From Hoyosella sp. YIM 151337 (GTDB lineage: Bacteria; Actinomycetota; Actinomycetes; Mycobacteriales; Mycobacteriaceae): 64,000 nt of DNA. Position numbers and translations under genes: made by a program. Under the pieces are notes generated by a model that made no database searches, was not told where the DNA came from, and saw nothing but the letters and a program-made list of their open reading frames with translations. The DNA is taken from assembly GCF_026041215.1 (NCBI RefSeq), contig NZ_JAPEIQ010000039.1:399018-463017 (forward strand), read 5' to 3'. Positions within the stretch are counted from its first letter, which is position 1, and every line of letters begins with the position of its first letter. Positions 1-8,793 of this stretch are shown piece after piece.

Positions 1-1
1 C

Positions 2-949
2 GGCGGCATCCTGCGCTACGGCCTCCCCGTCGCCGGTGCGTTCTCGGTGATGCACATCTTCGTGCCGCCGCATCCTGGTCCTGTCGCCGCAACGGAACTG
101 CTAGGCGCCGACGTCGGCCTCGTTGTGCTGCTCGGTCTGGTTATCGCGATCCCCACGTGGTACGTCACCAGCTACTTGTTCGGTATCTGGGTAGGTAAGA
201 AGATTGTTCTGCCGGTCCGTGACATCCTGGCAGGCGGGCCCCAGGCTGAGCATGACGAAAACCCGCCCGCCGCGCGGACAGTTATTCTGCTGCTCCTCCT
301 GCCGCTCGTCCTGATCTTCATGAATACCGGTCTTGACACTGCTCGTGCAGCGGGCTGGGTCGACGGTGAGGCAGAGTGGTTTGCGTTCGCGCGCGCCATT
401 GGTTCGACTCCTGTTGCACTCTTGATCACAGTTTTCGTGGCGATCTATGTACTCGGGGTGCGTCGTGGACGCGGCCCGGACGTTGTCGAAAAACTGATCG
501 ACTCCGCACTGGGGCCGGTCTGTGCGATCATCCTGATCACCGGCGCTGGTGGCATGTTCGGTGGAGTTCTGCGTGCGAGCGGTATCGGTGACGCCCTCTC
601 GGACGCGCTCGGCGACCTGGGACTCCCGGTGATCGTCGCGGCGTATCTCATTTCCACGGCGTTGCGCGTCGCTCAGGGCTCCGCAACGGTGGCGCTGATT
701 ACTGCTGCCGGTTTGGTGCAGCCAGCGGTGATGCTTGCGGACTTCAACGCGGTTGAGCTTGCTGCGATTGTCCTCGCGCTTGCTGCCGGATCCGTTTTCG
801 CGAGCCACGTCAATGACTCAGGTTTCTGGCTTGTCGGACGATTCCTGGGGATGGACGTGAAGACAACGCTCAAGACCTGGACCGTTCTGCAAACACTGAT
901 TTCGCTGATGGGCTTTGGGATCGCGGCTGCGATGTTCGCCATCGCGTGA
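2..949 (+). CDS. gntP: GntP-family gluconate/sugar-acid permease, C-terminal part
   Basis: The reading frame is open from base 2, so the gene begins before the window and about 315 C-terminal residues are present. Gluconate permeases of the GntP family are usually about 450 residues and import gluconate or idonate by proton symport. The stretch VMHIFVPPHPGPVAA near the left edge is the family's conserved central segment, and several hydrophobic helices follow (for example around 280-340, 410-460, 520-600 and 740-800). A GTG at 47 could be mistaken for a start, but conserved sequence continues upstream of it. The next two genes are sugar-acid dehydrogenases on the same strand, so a gluconate/idonate role is likely. 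The exact substrate is inferred. Confidence 0.88.
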   Translation, partial: GGILRYGLPVAGAFSVMHIFVPPHPGPVAATELLGADVGLVVLLGLVIAIPTWYVTSYLFGIWVGKKIVLPVRDILAGGPQAEHDENPPAARTVILLLLLPLVLIFMNTGLDTARAAGWVDGEAEWFAFARAIGSTPVALLITVFVAIYVLGVRRGRGPDVVEKLIDSALGPVCAIILITGAGGMFGGVLRASGIGDALSDALGDLGLPVIVAAYLISTALRVAQGSATVALITAAGLVQPAVMLADFNAVELAAIVLALAAGSVFASHVNDSGFWLVGRFLGMDVKTTLKTWTVLQTLISLMGFGIAAAMFAIA

Positions 950-980
950 GTGCGCCCGTGATTCGCGGAAAGGCATACAA

Positions 981-1751
981 ATGATCAACTCACTATTCGA
1001 TATCTCGGGGCGACGGGCTCTGATCACGGGCTCCTCGCGTGGCATTGGACGAGCTCTGGCTGAGGGGCTCGCTCAGGCCGGTGTGACGGTTGTGCTGAAT
1101 TCTCGCAACGGGGCTGCACTGGAAGGCGCCGCGGAAGAGATCAGGCAGAAGTACGGCGCAGATGTCCATGCCGTGGCATTTGATGTCACGGACTCCGCCG
1201 CGGTCTCCGCAGGTGTGGAGCATATTGAAGAGACGATCGGGCCGCTGGATATCTGTGTTAACAACGCTGGTATGCAACGGCGTGCTCCAATCACCGAATT
1301 CACCGATGAAGATTGGCACGCCCTCCTTTCGGCTAATGTGACGAGCGCTTTCTTTGTCAGCCGCGCGGTCGCCATAAAAATGGTGCCGCGCGGGCGAGGG
1401 AAGATCATCAATATCGCGTCTGTGCAGTCTGAGCTAGCACGACCGGGGATTGCGCCGTATACAGCAACGAAGGGTGCAATAAAGATGCTCACTCGTGGCT
1501 TGTGCGCGGACCTTGCGGGGTCCGGGATTTGTGTGAACGCTATCGGTCCGGGTTATTTCGAAACCGAACTAACGCGTGCACTCGTCGACGACGAAAAGTT
1601 CTCCGCCTGGGTGCGTGGCCGCACTCCCGCCGGGCGGTGGGGCAAGGTCGAGGACTTGGTAGGCACCCTGATCTATCTGTCCTCGGACGCGTCAGAGTTC
1701 GTCAACGGCCAGGTCATCTACGTCGATGGCGGCATGCTTTCGGTGCTATGA
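981..1751 (+). CDS. idnO: Gluconate 5-dehydrogenase-like short-chain dehydrogenase
   Basis: A 256-residue classical short-chain dehydrogenase. It has the cofactor motif TGSSRGIG (residues 16-23), NNAG (94-97), and catalytic Ser147, Tyr160 and Lys164 in the order expected for the family. The ATG at 981 is chosen because GGAAAGG lies 7-8 bases upstream and the fold begins a few residues later; an in-frame ATG at 915 would overlap the permease. Members of this group interconvert 5-ketogluconate and gluconate with NADP(H). Its position between a GntP permease and an idonate-dehydrogenase-like gene supports that reaction, but many related enzymes act on other polyols or sugar acids, so substrate assignment is moderate. 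Confidence 0.8.
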   Translation: MINSLFDISGRRALITGSSRGIGRALAEGLAQAGVTVVLNSRNGAALEGAAEEIRQKYGADVHAVAFDVTDSAAVSAGVEHIEETIGPLDICVNNAGMQRRAPITEFTDEDWHALLSANVTSAFFVSRAVAIKMVPRGRGKIINIASVQSELARPGIAPYTATKGAIKMLTRGLCADLAGSGICVNAIGPGYFETELTRALVDDEKFSAWVRGRTPAGRWGKVEDLVGTLIYLSSDASEFVNGQVIYVDGGMLSVL

Positions 1752-1795
1752 CGAGCGAATCTCCGGGTAAATGACGAGAGCGAAAAGGCAGAATA

Positions 1796-2812
1796 GTGAA
1801 AGCACTTGTGGCCCACGGGGCCGGAGATCTTCGGCTCGACGATATCGAACTCGAATCTCCTCCAGCTGACAGTGTCCTCGTTCGCAACACCCATGGCGGC
1901 ATTTGTGGGTCAGATATCCATTACTACCGGCATGGGGCAGTTGGTGCATTCGCATTGCGGGAGCCACTAGTTCTGGGGCATGAGGTTGTTGGGAAGGTCG
2001 CCGACGATCCGTCGAAAACAATTCCAGCTGGCACGAATGTTGCAATTCATCCGGCGTCGCCGTGCGGTCAGTGTGCGGAGTGCGGCACAAAAGTGCCGAA
2101 CGTGTGCCGTAATGGCCGGTACCTCGGCTCTGCCGCCACGTTTCCGCATACGCAGGGCGGGTTCTCGGAGTATATGGTCGTCCGACTAGACCAATTGCGT
2201 GTGCTTCCAGAGGAACTCCCGCTGGAACGCGCAGTGCTGGCGGAGCCGCTGGCGGTGGGACTGCACGCGCTCAATCGCGCTGGCGGTGTCGCAGGCAAGA
2301 AGGTGCTCATCGGAGGCTCGGGCCCTATCGGCATTCTCGCAGCGGGCGCGGCGAAGGCTGCGGGGGCGGCTGAGGTGTGGACGACGGATCTCCTTGATCA
2401 CCCATTGCAGATTGCAAGGGCGGTCGGTGTCGACCACACGGTGCGAATCGGCTCGGATACCTTGCCGGATCAGTACTTCGACGTCGCAATCGAGGCATCG
2501 GGCGCGCCGTCTGCGATCGGGCCCGCTCTTGCTGCGGTCCGCCGACGAGGTGTCGTCGTGCAACTGGGCATGTTTGCGCCGGGACCGCGCCCGATGGAAC
2601 TCTCAGCACTCATTGCGAAAGAAATTGATCTCCTGGGTGCTTTTCGCTTCAGCACAGAGCTCGACGAGTCCATCGCGCTGCTTGCCGCAACGAGTGTGCT
2701 CGACCCGGTTGTCACGCACACCTATGAGCTGGCTGAAGCGGGCGTGGCGTTGGACATTGCCGCAGACGCGTCGGTGTCGAGCAAGGTGGTGCTCAAGCTG
2801 TCAGACGTGTGA
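1796..2812 (+). CDS. idnD: L-idonate 5-dehydrogenase-like zinc alcohol dehydrogenase
   Basis: A 338-residue medium-chain dehydrogenase. Cys37, His62 and Glu63 (in GHE) supply the catalytic zinc site. Cys90, Cys93, Cys96 and Cys104 form the C-x2-C-x2-C-x7-C structural zinc lobe, and a glycine-rich Rossmann motif lies near residue 170. The GTG at 1796 is preceded by AAAAGG at a suitable distance. It starts 44 bases after the short-chain dehydrogenase, so the three genes are probably one transcript. IdnD oxidises L-idonate to 5-ketogluconate, which IdnO would reduce to gluconate. Sorbitol or threonine dehydrogenase activity is the main alternative, because these subfamilies are hard to separate by eye. 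Confidence 0.78.
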   Translation: MKALVAHGAGDLRLDDIELESPPADSVLVRNTHGGICGSDIHYYRHGAVGAFALREPLVLGHEVVGKVADDPSKTIPAGTNVAIHPASPCGQCAECGTKVPNVCRNGRYLGSAATFPHTQGGFSEYMVVRLDQLRVLPEELPLERAVLAEPLAVGLHALNRAGGVAGKKVLIGGSGPIGILAAGAAKAAGAAEVWTTDLLDHPLQIARAVGVDHTVRIGSDTLPDQYFDVAIEASGAPSAIGPALAAVRRRGVVVQLGMFAPGPRPMELSALIAKEIDLLGAFRFSTELDESIALLAATSVLDPVVTHTYELAEAGVALDIAADASVSSKVVLKLSDV

Positions 2813-2897
2813 CCGCCGAGTTTAGACATCTGGATCTGGCACGAAGCAGTGGGAAACCGGCACTGGCGCAGGCTCGCGGCCATGACACCATTTCCCT

Positions 2898-3716
2898 GTG
2901 AGTCAGACTAGTTCTTCCGCGCCCAACTCCGCGGAGCGCATCCACGCGTCTGAATGGGTGCTGATCGCGTCAGCGTTCGTATATATCGGCGCCTACGCGC
3001 TGATTGTGCTGATGCCCGACAGCGCCCTACATCTACCAGCACAGTTGACGATGATCGCGGTGTGGGTGGTTTTCGTCGTCGACTATCTGATGCGACTGGC
3101 AGGTGCCGAGCGGCGCGGCCGGTGGTTCGTGCGCAACTTACCTGAGCTCGCTATCGTGCTGCTGCCTATGTTGCGGCCGCTCAGACTGCTGCGGCTCTTG
3201 ATTATCTTCCACCGCCTCCAAGCATCAGTTGGGCGCACATTGCACGGGCGGCTAGCCGCGTACGCAGTGGCCTCCGCGACACTGCTGATCTTCATGGCGT
3301 CGCTGGCAGTTCTTGACGCCGAACGCGGGGCGGCCGATGCCGAAATTACGTCTTACGGGGACGCCGTGTGGTGGTCGATCGTGACCGTAACGACGGTGGG
3401 GTACGGCGACACAGTCCCTGTGACAGCAGGGGGCCGCCTGATCGCCGTGCTGCTGATGTTCGGCGGTATCAGTCTGATCGGTGTCATTACCGGACTGCTC
3501 GCGTCGACAATCGTCAAACGCGTGAGCGAAGAAGACGAAGCCAACGAGAACGCAACCCGCGCGCAGGTGGATCATGTTGACGCCCGTATTGGTGAACTCA
3601 AAAACCTCATCGGCGAGCTGACTCGGGAACTAGCCGACGCGCGGCAAGCGTCAGCGGCGCCCAAACAGGCGCCAGCGTCGCCGGGGGCGGCGGATGGTGA
3701 CATCGCCCATTCCTGA
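2898..3716 (+). CDS. Voltage-gated-type potassium channel subunit
   Basis: A 272-residue membrane protein whose pore carries the K+ selectivity filter TVGYG (residues 166-170, followed by Asp171). It has six hydrophobic segments. The fourth contains Arg93, Arg96 and Arg99 at every third position, the hallmark of an S4 voltage sensor. After the last helix (about 180-206) there is a charged, probably coiled-coil tail (about 207-255) and an Ala/Pro-rich end. A GTG start at 2898 is used because the nearby ATG at 2882 runs into a stop; no clear Shine-Dalgarno is visible. The last 66 bases overlap the DUF1707 gene on the other strand. Gating behaviour cannot be read from the sequence. Confidence 0.85.
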   Translation: MSQTSSSAPNSAERIHASEWVLIASAFVYIGAYALIVLMPDSALHLPAQLTMIAVWVVFVVDYLMRLAGAERRGRWFVRNLPELAIVLLPMLRPLRLLRLLIIFHRLQASVGRTLHGRLAAYAVASATLLIFMASLAVLDAERGAADAEITSYGDAVWWSIVTVTTVGYGDTVPVTAGGRLIAVLLMFGGISLIGVITGLLASTIVKRVSEEDEANENATRAQVDHVDARIGELKNLIGELTRELADARQASAAPKQAPASPGAADGDIAHS

Positions 3717-4232
3717 ATGGCCGATGACGCGGATTCGGGACAGCCCTAATGTGTCATCCGCAACATCGTTCGTCACGGCTCCGGTGTCCTGTCCTACTCC
3801 CTCAGCGTTGACCGGAACACCGTCAGGCACGATCACGACAACGCCGCCCGACTTAGATTCAACTTCTACCAAAACCTCGCCGACGGGCAGGACGGCCTCT
3901 GTGAAATCCAGGTGGATGTTGCCCATCTCCGTCTTCGCGATGATGTGGCGAGGCACCTTCCAGCGGCCCTCACGGCGCACATCGTTGACGGTCGCCGTCA
4001 GGCGTACTGTGTCCGGCTCCTGGCGTCCCAGCGTTGGGAGACCCATGGGAAGATCATCAATCAGGGGCTCGAGTTCTCCGTAGGTCGTTGCTGCGTACAC
4101 CTTTGCCAGGCGGTCGTCGAGTTCCGCAAACGAAATCCGGCCCTCGCCCGACGCCTGATGCAGTAGCGCAGCGACTGATTCCCGATCGGCATCAGAGGCC
4201 CTCAGGTTCTTACGGTCGGGATCGGTGGTCAT
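3651..4232 (-). CDS. DUF1707 domain protein with LiaF-like C-terminus
   Basis: A 193-residue protein. The N-terminal part, starting at LRASDADRE and running to about residue 65, matches the actinobacterial DUF1707 domain. The remainder is a beta-rich region like the C-terminal domain of cell-wall-stress proteins (LiaF/DUF2154 type), ending in a very basic tail, RRPRRRWRLFGRR. No membrane helix is evident. The ATG at 4232 is chosen from the usual distance to the LRASD motif, although GGAGGG sits almost on the start codon, so the start is not certain. The 3' end overlaps the K+ channel gene by 66 bases. The function of this architecture is unknown; DUF1707 is often suggested to be regulatory. 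Confidence 0.75.
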   Translation of the reverse strand: MTTDPDRKNLRASDADRESVAALLHQASGEGRISFAELDDRLAKVYAATTYGELEPLIDDLPMGLPTLGRQEPDTVRLTATVNDVRREGRWKVPRHIIAKTEMGNIHLDFTEAVLPVGEVLVEVESKSGGVVVIVPDGVPVNAEGVGQDTGAVTNDVADDTLGLSRIRVIGHSGMGDVTIRRPRRRWRLFGRR

Positions 4233-4320
4233 CCCTCCACAATATCGGCCTCGAATACCCGTGACTGCGGCGTCCGTCGCATCACGCCGGATGTGGCGCA
4301 GGTGCCGCCGGAGCAAATTA

Positions 4321-4336
4321 TGTGACAAGTATCACA
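4321..4336. promoter_or_regulatory. Perfect CRP/GlxR-type palindrome
   Basis: TGTGACAAGTATCACA matches the CRP-family consensus TGTGA-N6-TCACA without a mismatch. It lies in the gap between the DUF1707 gene (start 4232, 89 bases away) and the 3' end of the tRNA. Cyclic-AMP receptor proteins (GlxR in corynebacteria, Cmr/CRP in mycobacteria) bind this pattern. The most likely target is the DUF1707 gene. Binding is inferred. Confidence 0.6.
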
Positions 4337-4421
4337 GAAAAACTCTGTTCGCCTAAGGTGTACGCCCAGGTCAGTACAAGATCGATATTGTTGATTGCGA
4401 ATGCGTGACTCGCGGCAGACC

Positions 4422-4498
4422 TGGTGCCCTCGGTGGGACTCGAACCCACACTGGACGGGTTTTGAATCCGTTGCCTCTGCCAATTGGGCTACGAGGGC
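4422..4498 (-). tRNA. tRNA-Leu (anticodon CAA), short variable loop
   Basis: A complete cloverleaf of 77 nt including an encoded CCA. The acceptor stem GCCCTCG/CGAGGGC is perfectly paired, the T arm is GTGGG-TTCGAGT-CCCAC, and the D loop contains AATTGGCAGA. The anticodon loop TTCAAAA gives CAA, which reads UUG (Leu). The variable region is only about five bases (CCAGT), not the long arm normal for tRNA-Leu, and the last pair of the anticodon stem is A-C. An encoded discriminator A73 is present, as leucyl-tRNA synthetase requires. Confidence 0.9.
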
Positions 4499-4727
4499 CA
4501 GTGCCGCGACGCTCACAGGTGCTTCCGGGGCTTGGTGAGATCTTCCGGCAAGCGTCATCACTCCGTGTGCGGAGAGACAGGTTACCGGACGGAAGGCGCC
4601 TGTAGCACATCACTGTAGACGATCTCTGGATCGCGCTGACCCCCGGTCCACCGGTACCCTCTTTATGCGGTCGAACTAAGGAAGTTTTCCGCAAAAAATC
4701 ACTAGTGAATGGTCGTGAAGGGGACAG

Positions 4728-5453
4728 GTGTCGATGAAGGGCTCCGAGGCTTCGAACGCGGAAGCCAGTGTTGAGGCCAGCGTCAAGGGTGCAATCGCTT
4801 CTGAGGCAACGGATCCGGTGGAAAATCCGGCTTCCAACGCTGATCAGAGTGCGCCTGCGTGGCCGGTGCGGCGCGTTCTTGTCGCGGAAGATGAAACCCT
4901 GATCCGTCTGGATCTGACCGAAATGCTTCGCGACGAGGGCTACGACATCGTTGGTGAAGCAGGCGACGGGCAGCGCGCGGTCGAGCTCGCGGAGGAACTC
5001 ACTCCAGATCTCGTCATCATGGACGTGAAAATGCCGATCCGTGACGGGATCGATGCAGCATCCGAAATCGCCGCGAAACGGCTCGCCCCAGTCGTCATAC
5101 TGACCGCGTTCAGTCAGCGTGAACTCGTTGAGCGCGCTCGCGACGCCGGAGCGATGGCCTACCTCGTCAAGCCCTTCACGCAGGGCGACCTCGTTCCCGC
5201 CATCGAACTGGCCACCACACGTTTTGCTGAACTGAAAGCGCTGGAGAAAGAAGTCGGTGAGCTCACCGACCGTCTGGAGACGCGCAAGCTCATCGATCGG
5301 GCCAAGGGTGCGCTCATGAGCGCCCACGGCATGACGGAGCCAGAAGCGTTCCGGTGGATTCAGCGTGCGGCCATGGACCGCCGCACCACGATGAAGGTTG
5401 TCGCGCAGGTTGTCATCGACACGCTTGCCATGAAGCCGAAGCCAGGCAAGTAG
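4728..5453 (+). CDS. pdtaR: ANTAR-type response regulator, PdtaR-like
   Basis: A 241-residue two-component regulator. A receiver domain (about 47-165) has the acidic pair in VAEDE, phospho-acceptor Asp99 in MDVKMP, and Lys148 in YLVKPF. It is joined by a helical linker to an ANTAR RNA-binding domain (about 170-232, LIDRAKGALMSAHGM). ANTAR regulators act as antiterminators by binding paired hexaloop hairpins in mRNA leaders. The best known homologue is M. tuberculosis PdtaR (Rv1626), partner of the kinase PdtaS. The first 45 residues are an Ala/Glu/Ser-rich extension not expected in the roughly 205-residue homologue. GTG 4728 or ATG 4734 could be the start; AAGGGG lies 4 or 10 bases upstream respectively. 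No kinase gene is adjacent. Confidence 0.9.
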   Translation: MSMKGSEASNAEASVEASVKGAIASEATDPVENPASNADQSAPAWPVRRVLVAEDETLIRLDLTEMLRDEGYDIVGEAGDGQRAVELAEELTPDLVIMDVKMPIRDGIDAASEIAAKRLAPVVILTAFSQRELVERARDAGAMAYLVKPFTQGDLVPAIELATTRFAELKALEKEVGELTDRLETRKLIDRAKGALMSAHGMTEPEAFRWIQRAAMDRRTTMKVVAQVVIDTLAMKPKPGK

Positions 5454-5500
5454 GGGTGTGAAACCGGCATTAAGGTCGTGTGACGGACGGTGTGTCTTTC

Positions 5501-5528
5501 TTGTCCGAAACAGAATCAGCGCTAGTCT
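5501..5528 (+). promoter_or_regulatory. Putative promoter of the binding-protein gene
   Basis: TTGTCC (5501-5506), a 16-base spacer and TAGTCT (5523-5528) form a plausible vegetative promoter. Transcription would start near 5535, placing the following inverted repeat at the extreme 5' end of the mRNA. A short dyad CTAGT/ACTAG (5522-5538) overlaps the -10 box. Confidence 0.45.
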
Positions 5529-5539
5529 CCCGAACTAGA

Positions 5540-5583
5540 CCGTGATGCACCGCACAGCAGCCCGATGGCTCGGTGCATCACGG
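5540..5583 (+). promoter_or_regulatory. 13-bp inverted repeat in the livK leader
   Basis: CCGTGATGCACCG (5540-5552) and CGGTGCATCACGG (5571-5583) are perfectly complementary with an 18-base loop. The hairpin ends about ten bases before the ribosome-binding site of the binding-protein gene. With no U-tract it does not look like a terminator. It could stabilise the mRNA, mask the ribosome site, or be a DNA operator. Confidence 0.7.
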
Positions 5584-5609
5584 CATAACTGGATCTAGGG
5601 AGACTTCGG

Positions 5610-6953
5610 ATGGCAAAACGCACGTTGATCCGCCTCGCCGCAGTCGCGGGCGCAGCCTCGCTTGTGCTCGCCGGCTGCGGTACGGAAACCGACGACACAG
5701 CAGCTGATACGGAAACCGGCAGTGACCTTACAGAGGTTGAGCTCGCGGAGACTGACTGCGACCCGCCCCAAGCCGAACCGAGTGGCAATCCTTCGACCGA
5801 TCCACTGCGATTCGGAGGTCTGCTGCCACAAACCGGCGACCTTGCGTTCCTTGGTCCACCGGAAATCGCGGCAACTGAGCTTGCCGTGAGCGAAATCAAC
5901 GAAGCTGGGGGCGTGCTGGGGAGCCCCGTCAGCATCAACCAGGGTGACTCCGGGGACACTACGACCAACATTGCCAACCAGACCGTCGACCGTTTGCTTG
6001 CTGACGGTGCGCAGGTCATCGTGGGCGCCGCATCGTCGGGCGTGTCACTAAGCGTAATCGACAAGATTGTCGACGCGGGCGTGGTGATGTTCTCGCCAGC
6101 AAACACCTCCGACCAGTTCGTGTGCTATCCGGATCGGGGCATGTACTTCCGGACGGCACCCACCGACGTCCTGCAATCCCAGGCGCTCGTTCAGATGATG
6201 GCCGGAGACGGTGTGCAGCGAGTCTCCATCCTCGCGCGTAACGACCCGTACGGTGCGGGGCTCGCCCGTAACACCGAGCGTTTCCTGCAGGAGGCTGGCA
6301 TCGCGGGTGATCAGATTGATTTGATCATCTACGACCCGAACGCCCAGTCTTTCAACGCTGAGATCGACCGCATCGCCCAGTTCGATCCCGATGGGATCGC
6401 GGTGATCGGGTTCGACGAGAGCAAGCGCATCATCACCCGCATGGCAGAGGTCGGAATCGGTCCGCAGGACAAACTCGTCTACGGCACTGACGGCAACATG
6501 GGCAACGCCTTGGGCGAAGGTCTCCCGGCTGGGCTGCTCGAAGGAATGAAGGGAACTGCTCCGCAAACGGCGCTGAGCGGCGACTTCGAAGAGCGTGTCC
6601 GCCAAGCCGGTCAGGAGGCTGGCTTTACGCTGTCTGACCTGCAGTATTCGGCGGAAGCGTACGATGCGGTCATCATCTCGGCGCTTGCCGCTGAGGCCGC
6701 CGCATCGACCAACGGCGTCGACATTGCTGCTGAGATCAACGGTGTCACCCAGGACGGGGAGGACTGCACCTCCTTCGCGGAGTGCCGCGACCTGATCGCC
6801 GACGGACAGGACATCAACTACAACGGTGTGACGGGCGACCTGGAATTCCGCCCTGCCGGTGAACCGGGCATCGGGTCCTACGGTGTGCTGGAGTTCGGCC
6901 CCGACAACCAGCTCCTCGAGGTCGAGGACTACATTATCGTCAGCATCGACTGA
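5610..6953 (+). CDS. livK: Branched-chain amino acid-type ABC transporter, substrate-binding lipoprotein
   Basis: A 447-residue exported lipoprotein. A basic N-terminus and hydrophobic stretch end in the lipobox LAGC, with Cys about 23 as the lipidated residue. An acidic Thr/Asp-rich linker (about 25-50) precedes a periplasmic-binding-protein type I fold (about 60-440) of the Leu/Ile/Val-binding kind, with signatures such as FGGLLPQTGDLAFLGPPEI and GDSGDTTTNIA. AGGGAG lies upstream of ATG 5610. It captures substrate at the outer face of the membrane for the permease and ATPase genes that follow on the opposite strand. The substrate could be an amino acid, amide or urea; branched-chain amino acids are the default family assignment. 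Confidence 0.88.
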   Translation: MAKRTLIRLAAVAGAASLVLAGCGTETDDTAADTETGSDLTEVELAETDCDPPQAEPSGNPSTDPLRFGGLLPQTGDLAFLGPPEIAATELAVSEINEAGGVLGSPVSINQGDSGDTTTNIANQTVDRLLADGAQVIVGAASSGVSLSVIDKIVDAGVVMFSPANTSDQFVCYPDRGMYFRTAPTDVLQSQALVQMMAGDGVQRVSILARNDPYGAGLARNTERFLQEAGIAGDQIDLIIYDPNAQSFNAEIDRIAQFDPDGIAVIGFDESKRIITRMAEVGIGPQDKLVYGTDGNMGNALGEGLPAGLLEGMKGTAPQTALSGDFEERVRQAGQEAGFTLSDLQYSAEAYDAVIISALAAEAAASTNGVDIAAEINGVTQDGEDCTSFAECRDLIADGQDINYNGVTGDLEFRPAGEPGIGSYGVLEFGPDNQLLEVEDYIIVSID

Positions 6954-6961
6954 CAACTGCT

Positions 6962-7007
6962 AATCGGGGAGTTCACCACCGGTAACCCGGCGGGGAACTC
7001 CCCGATT
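6962..7007. terminator. Bidirectional terminator between livK and livF
   Basis: AATCGGGGAGTTC (6962-6974) pairs perfectly with GAACTCCCCGATT (6995-7007). The stem is flanked by A and T residues on either side, so it can serve both the + strand binding-protein gene, which ends at 6953, and the - strand livF, which ends at 7010. Confidence 0.88.
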
Positions 7008-7009
7008 TG

Positions 7010-7800
<791 letters not shown>

Positions 7801-7804
<4 letters not shown>

Positions 7805-8793
7805 TGGGGCTCCTCACTGTCGCGGTCAGACGTCGCGGGGGGATTCTCGGACAGGTCACCACCGCTTTCGAGGACGTCCTGAATCTCGCTCTCCATCTCA
7901 GCGACCATCTCGGCGGTCTCGCCGACCGGATTGCCGTGCTCATCAAACTCGAGCGGCTTGTCGTGGTGGCTGCCCAGGTACGCGTCCACGACGGCAGAAT
8001 TGCTTGACAGTTCCGACGCGGGGCCTTCGGCAATCACCGATCCCTGGGCCATGACGACGACCCAGTCGCTGACGTCGCGGATCACATCCATGTCGTGCTC
8101 GACGAAAACCACAGTCATGCCTTCTTCGCGCAGCGACTTGATGTGCCCCAGCAAGCTTTGCGTCAGTGCGGGGTTCACTCCCGCCATTGGCTCGTCCAAC
8201 ATGATGACGGTGGGCTCGACCATCAGCGCGCGTGCCATTTCGAGAAGTTTTCGCTGCCCGCCTGACAGCGAACCCGCGAAGTCGTTTGCCTTATCGTCGA
8301 GTTTGAAGCGTGTGAGCATCGCGTGGGCGCGCTCTGTGATGTCGGCTTCCTGCCTCCGCCAGGTCCACGGCATGAGTGCGCCGGCCATGCGCTCACCCGT
8401 CTGACCGGTCGCGCCGAGTCGCACGTTGTCGAGGACCGTTAGTTTCGAAAGAGCCTTTGTGAGCTGAAAAGTACGTACTACACCACTGCGCGCCACCTTG
8501 TACGCGGGCATATGGGAGATCTTGGACCCATCGATGGTCCAGGTGCCGCTATCCGCGCGATCGAAACCAGTCAGCAAATTGAACAGCGTGGTTTTCCCGG
8601 CACCGTTGGGGCCGATGAGTCCGGTGATGCAGCCGCGCTGAAACTCGACATGCGCGACGTCCACCGCGCGGATACCGCCAAAGCTGCGAGTGACGTTGTC
8701 AGCCACGATGATCGGGTCAGGTTTCGGGCTGCCGGGCTCACGGGCGACTGTGGCGAATGGGTTCGCACGCACTGATTGCCTGGGTTCAGACAT
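7801..8793 (-). CDS. livG: Branched-chain amino acid-type ABC transporter, ATPase LivG
   Basis: A 330-residue ABC ATPase with Walker A GPNGAGKTT, signature LSGGQRKL and Walker B IMLDEPMAGVNP, then VFVEHDMD with the switch His. LivG proteins are usually about 255 residues. Here a 25-residue N-terminal and a roughly 50-residue acidic C-terminal extension are present, the latter rich in Glu/Ser and without a recognised domain. The ATG at 8793 is preceded by GGGAGG and overlaps the end of livM by eight bases. Confidence 0.92.

Noticed and set aside
4371..5327. 318-residue open frame on the - strand
   Set aside because: Runs through the tRNA gene and antisense to pdtaR, so it cannot be a real protein gene.
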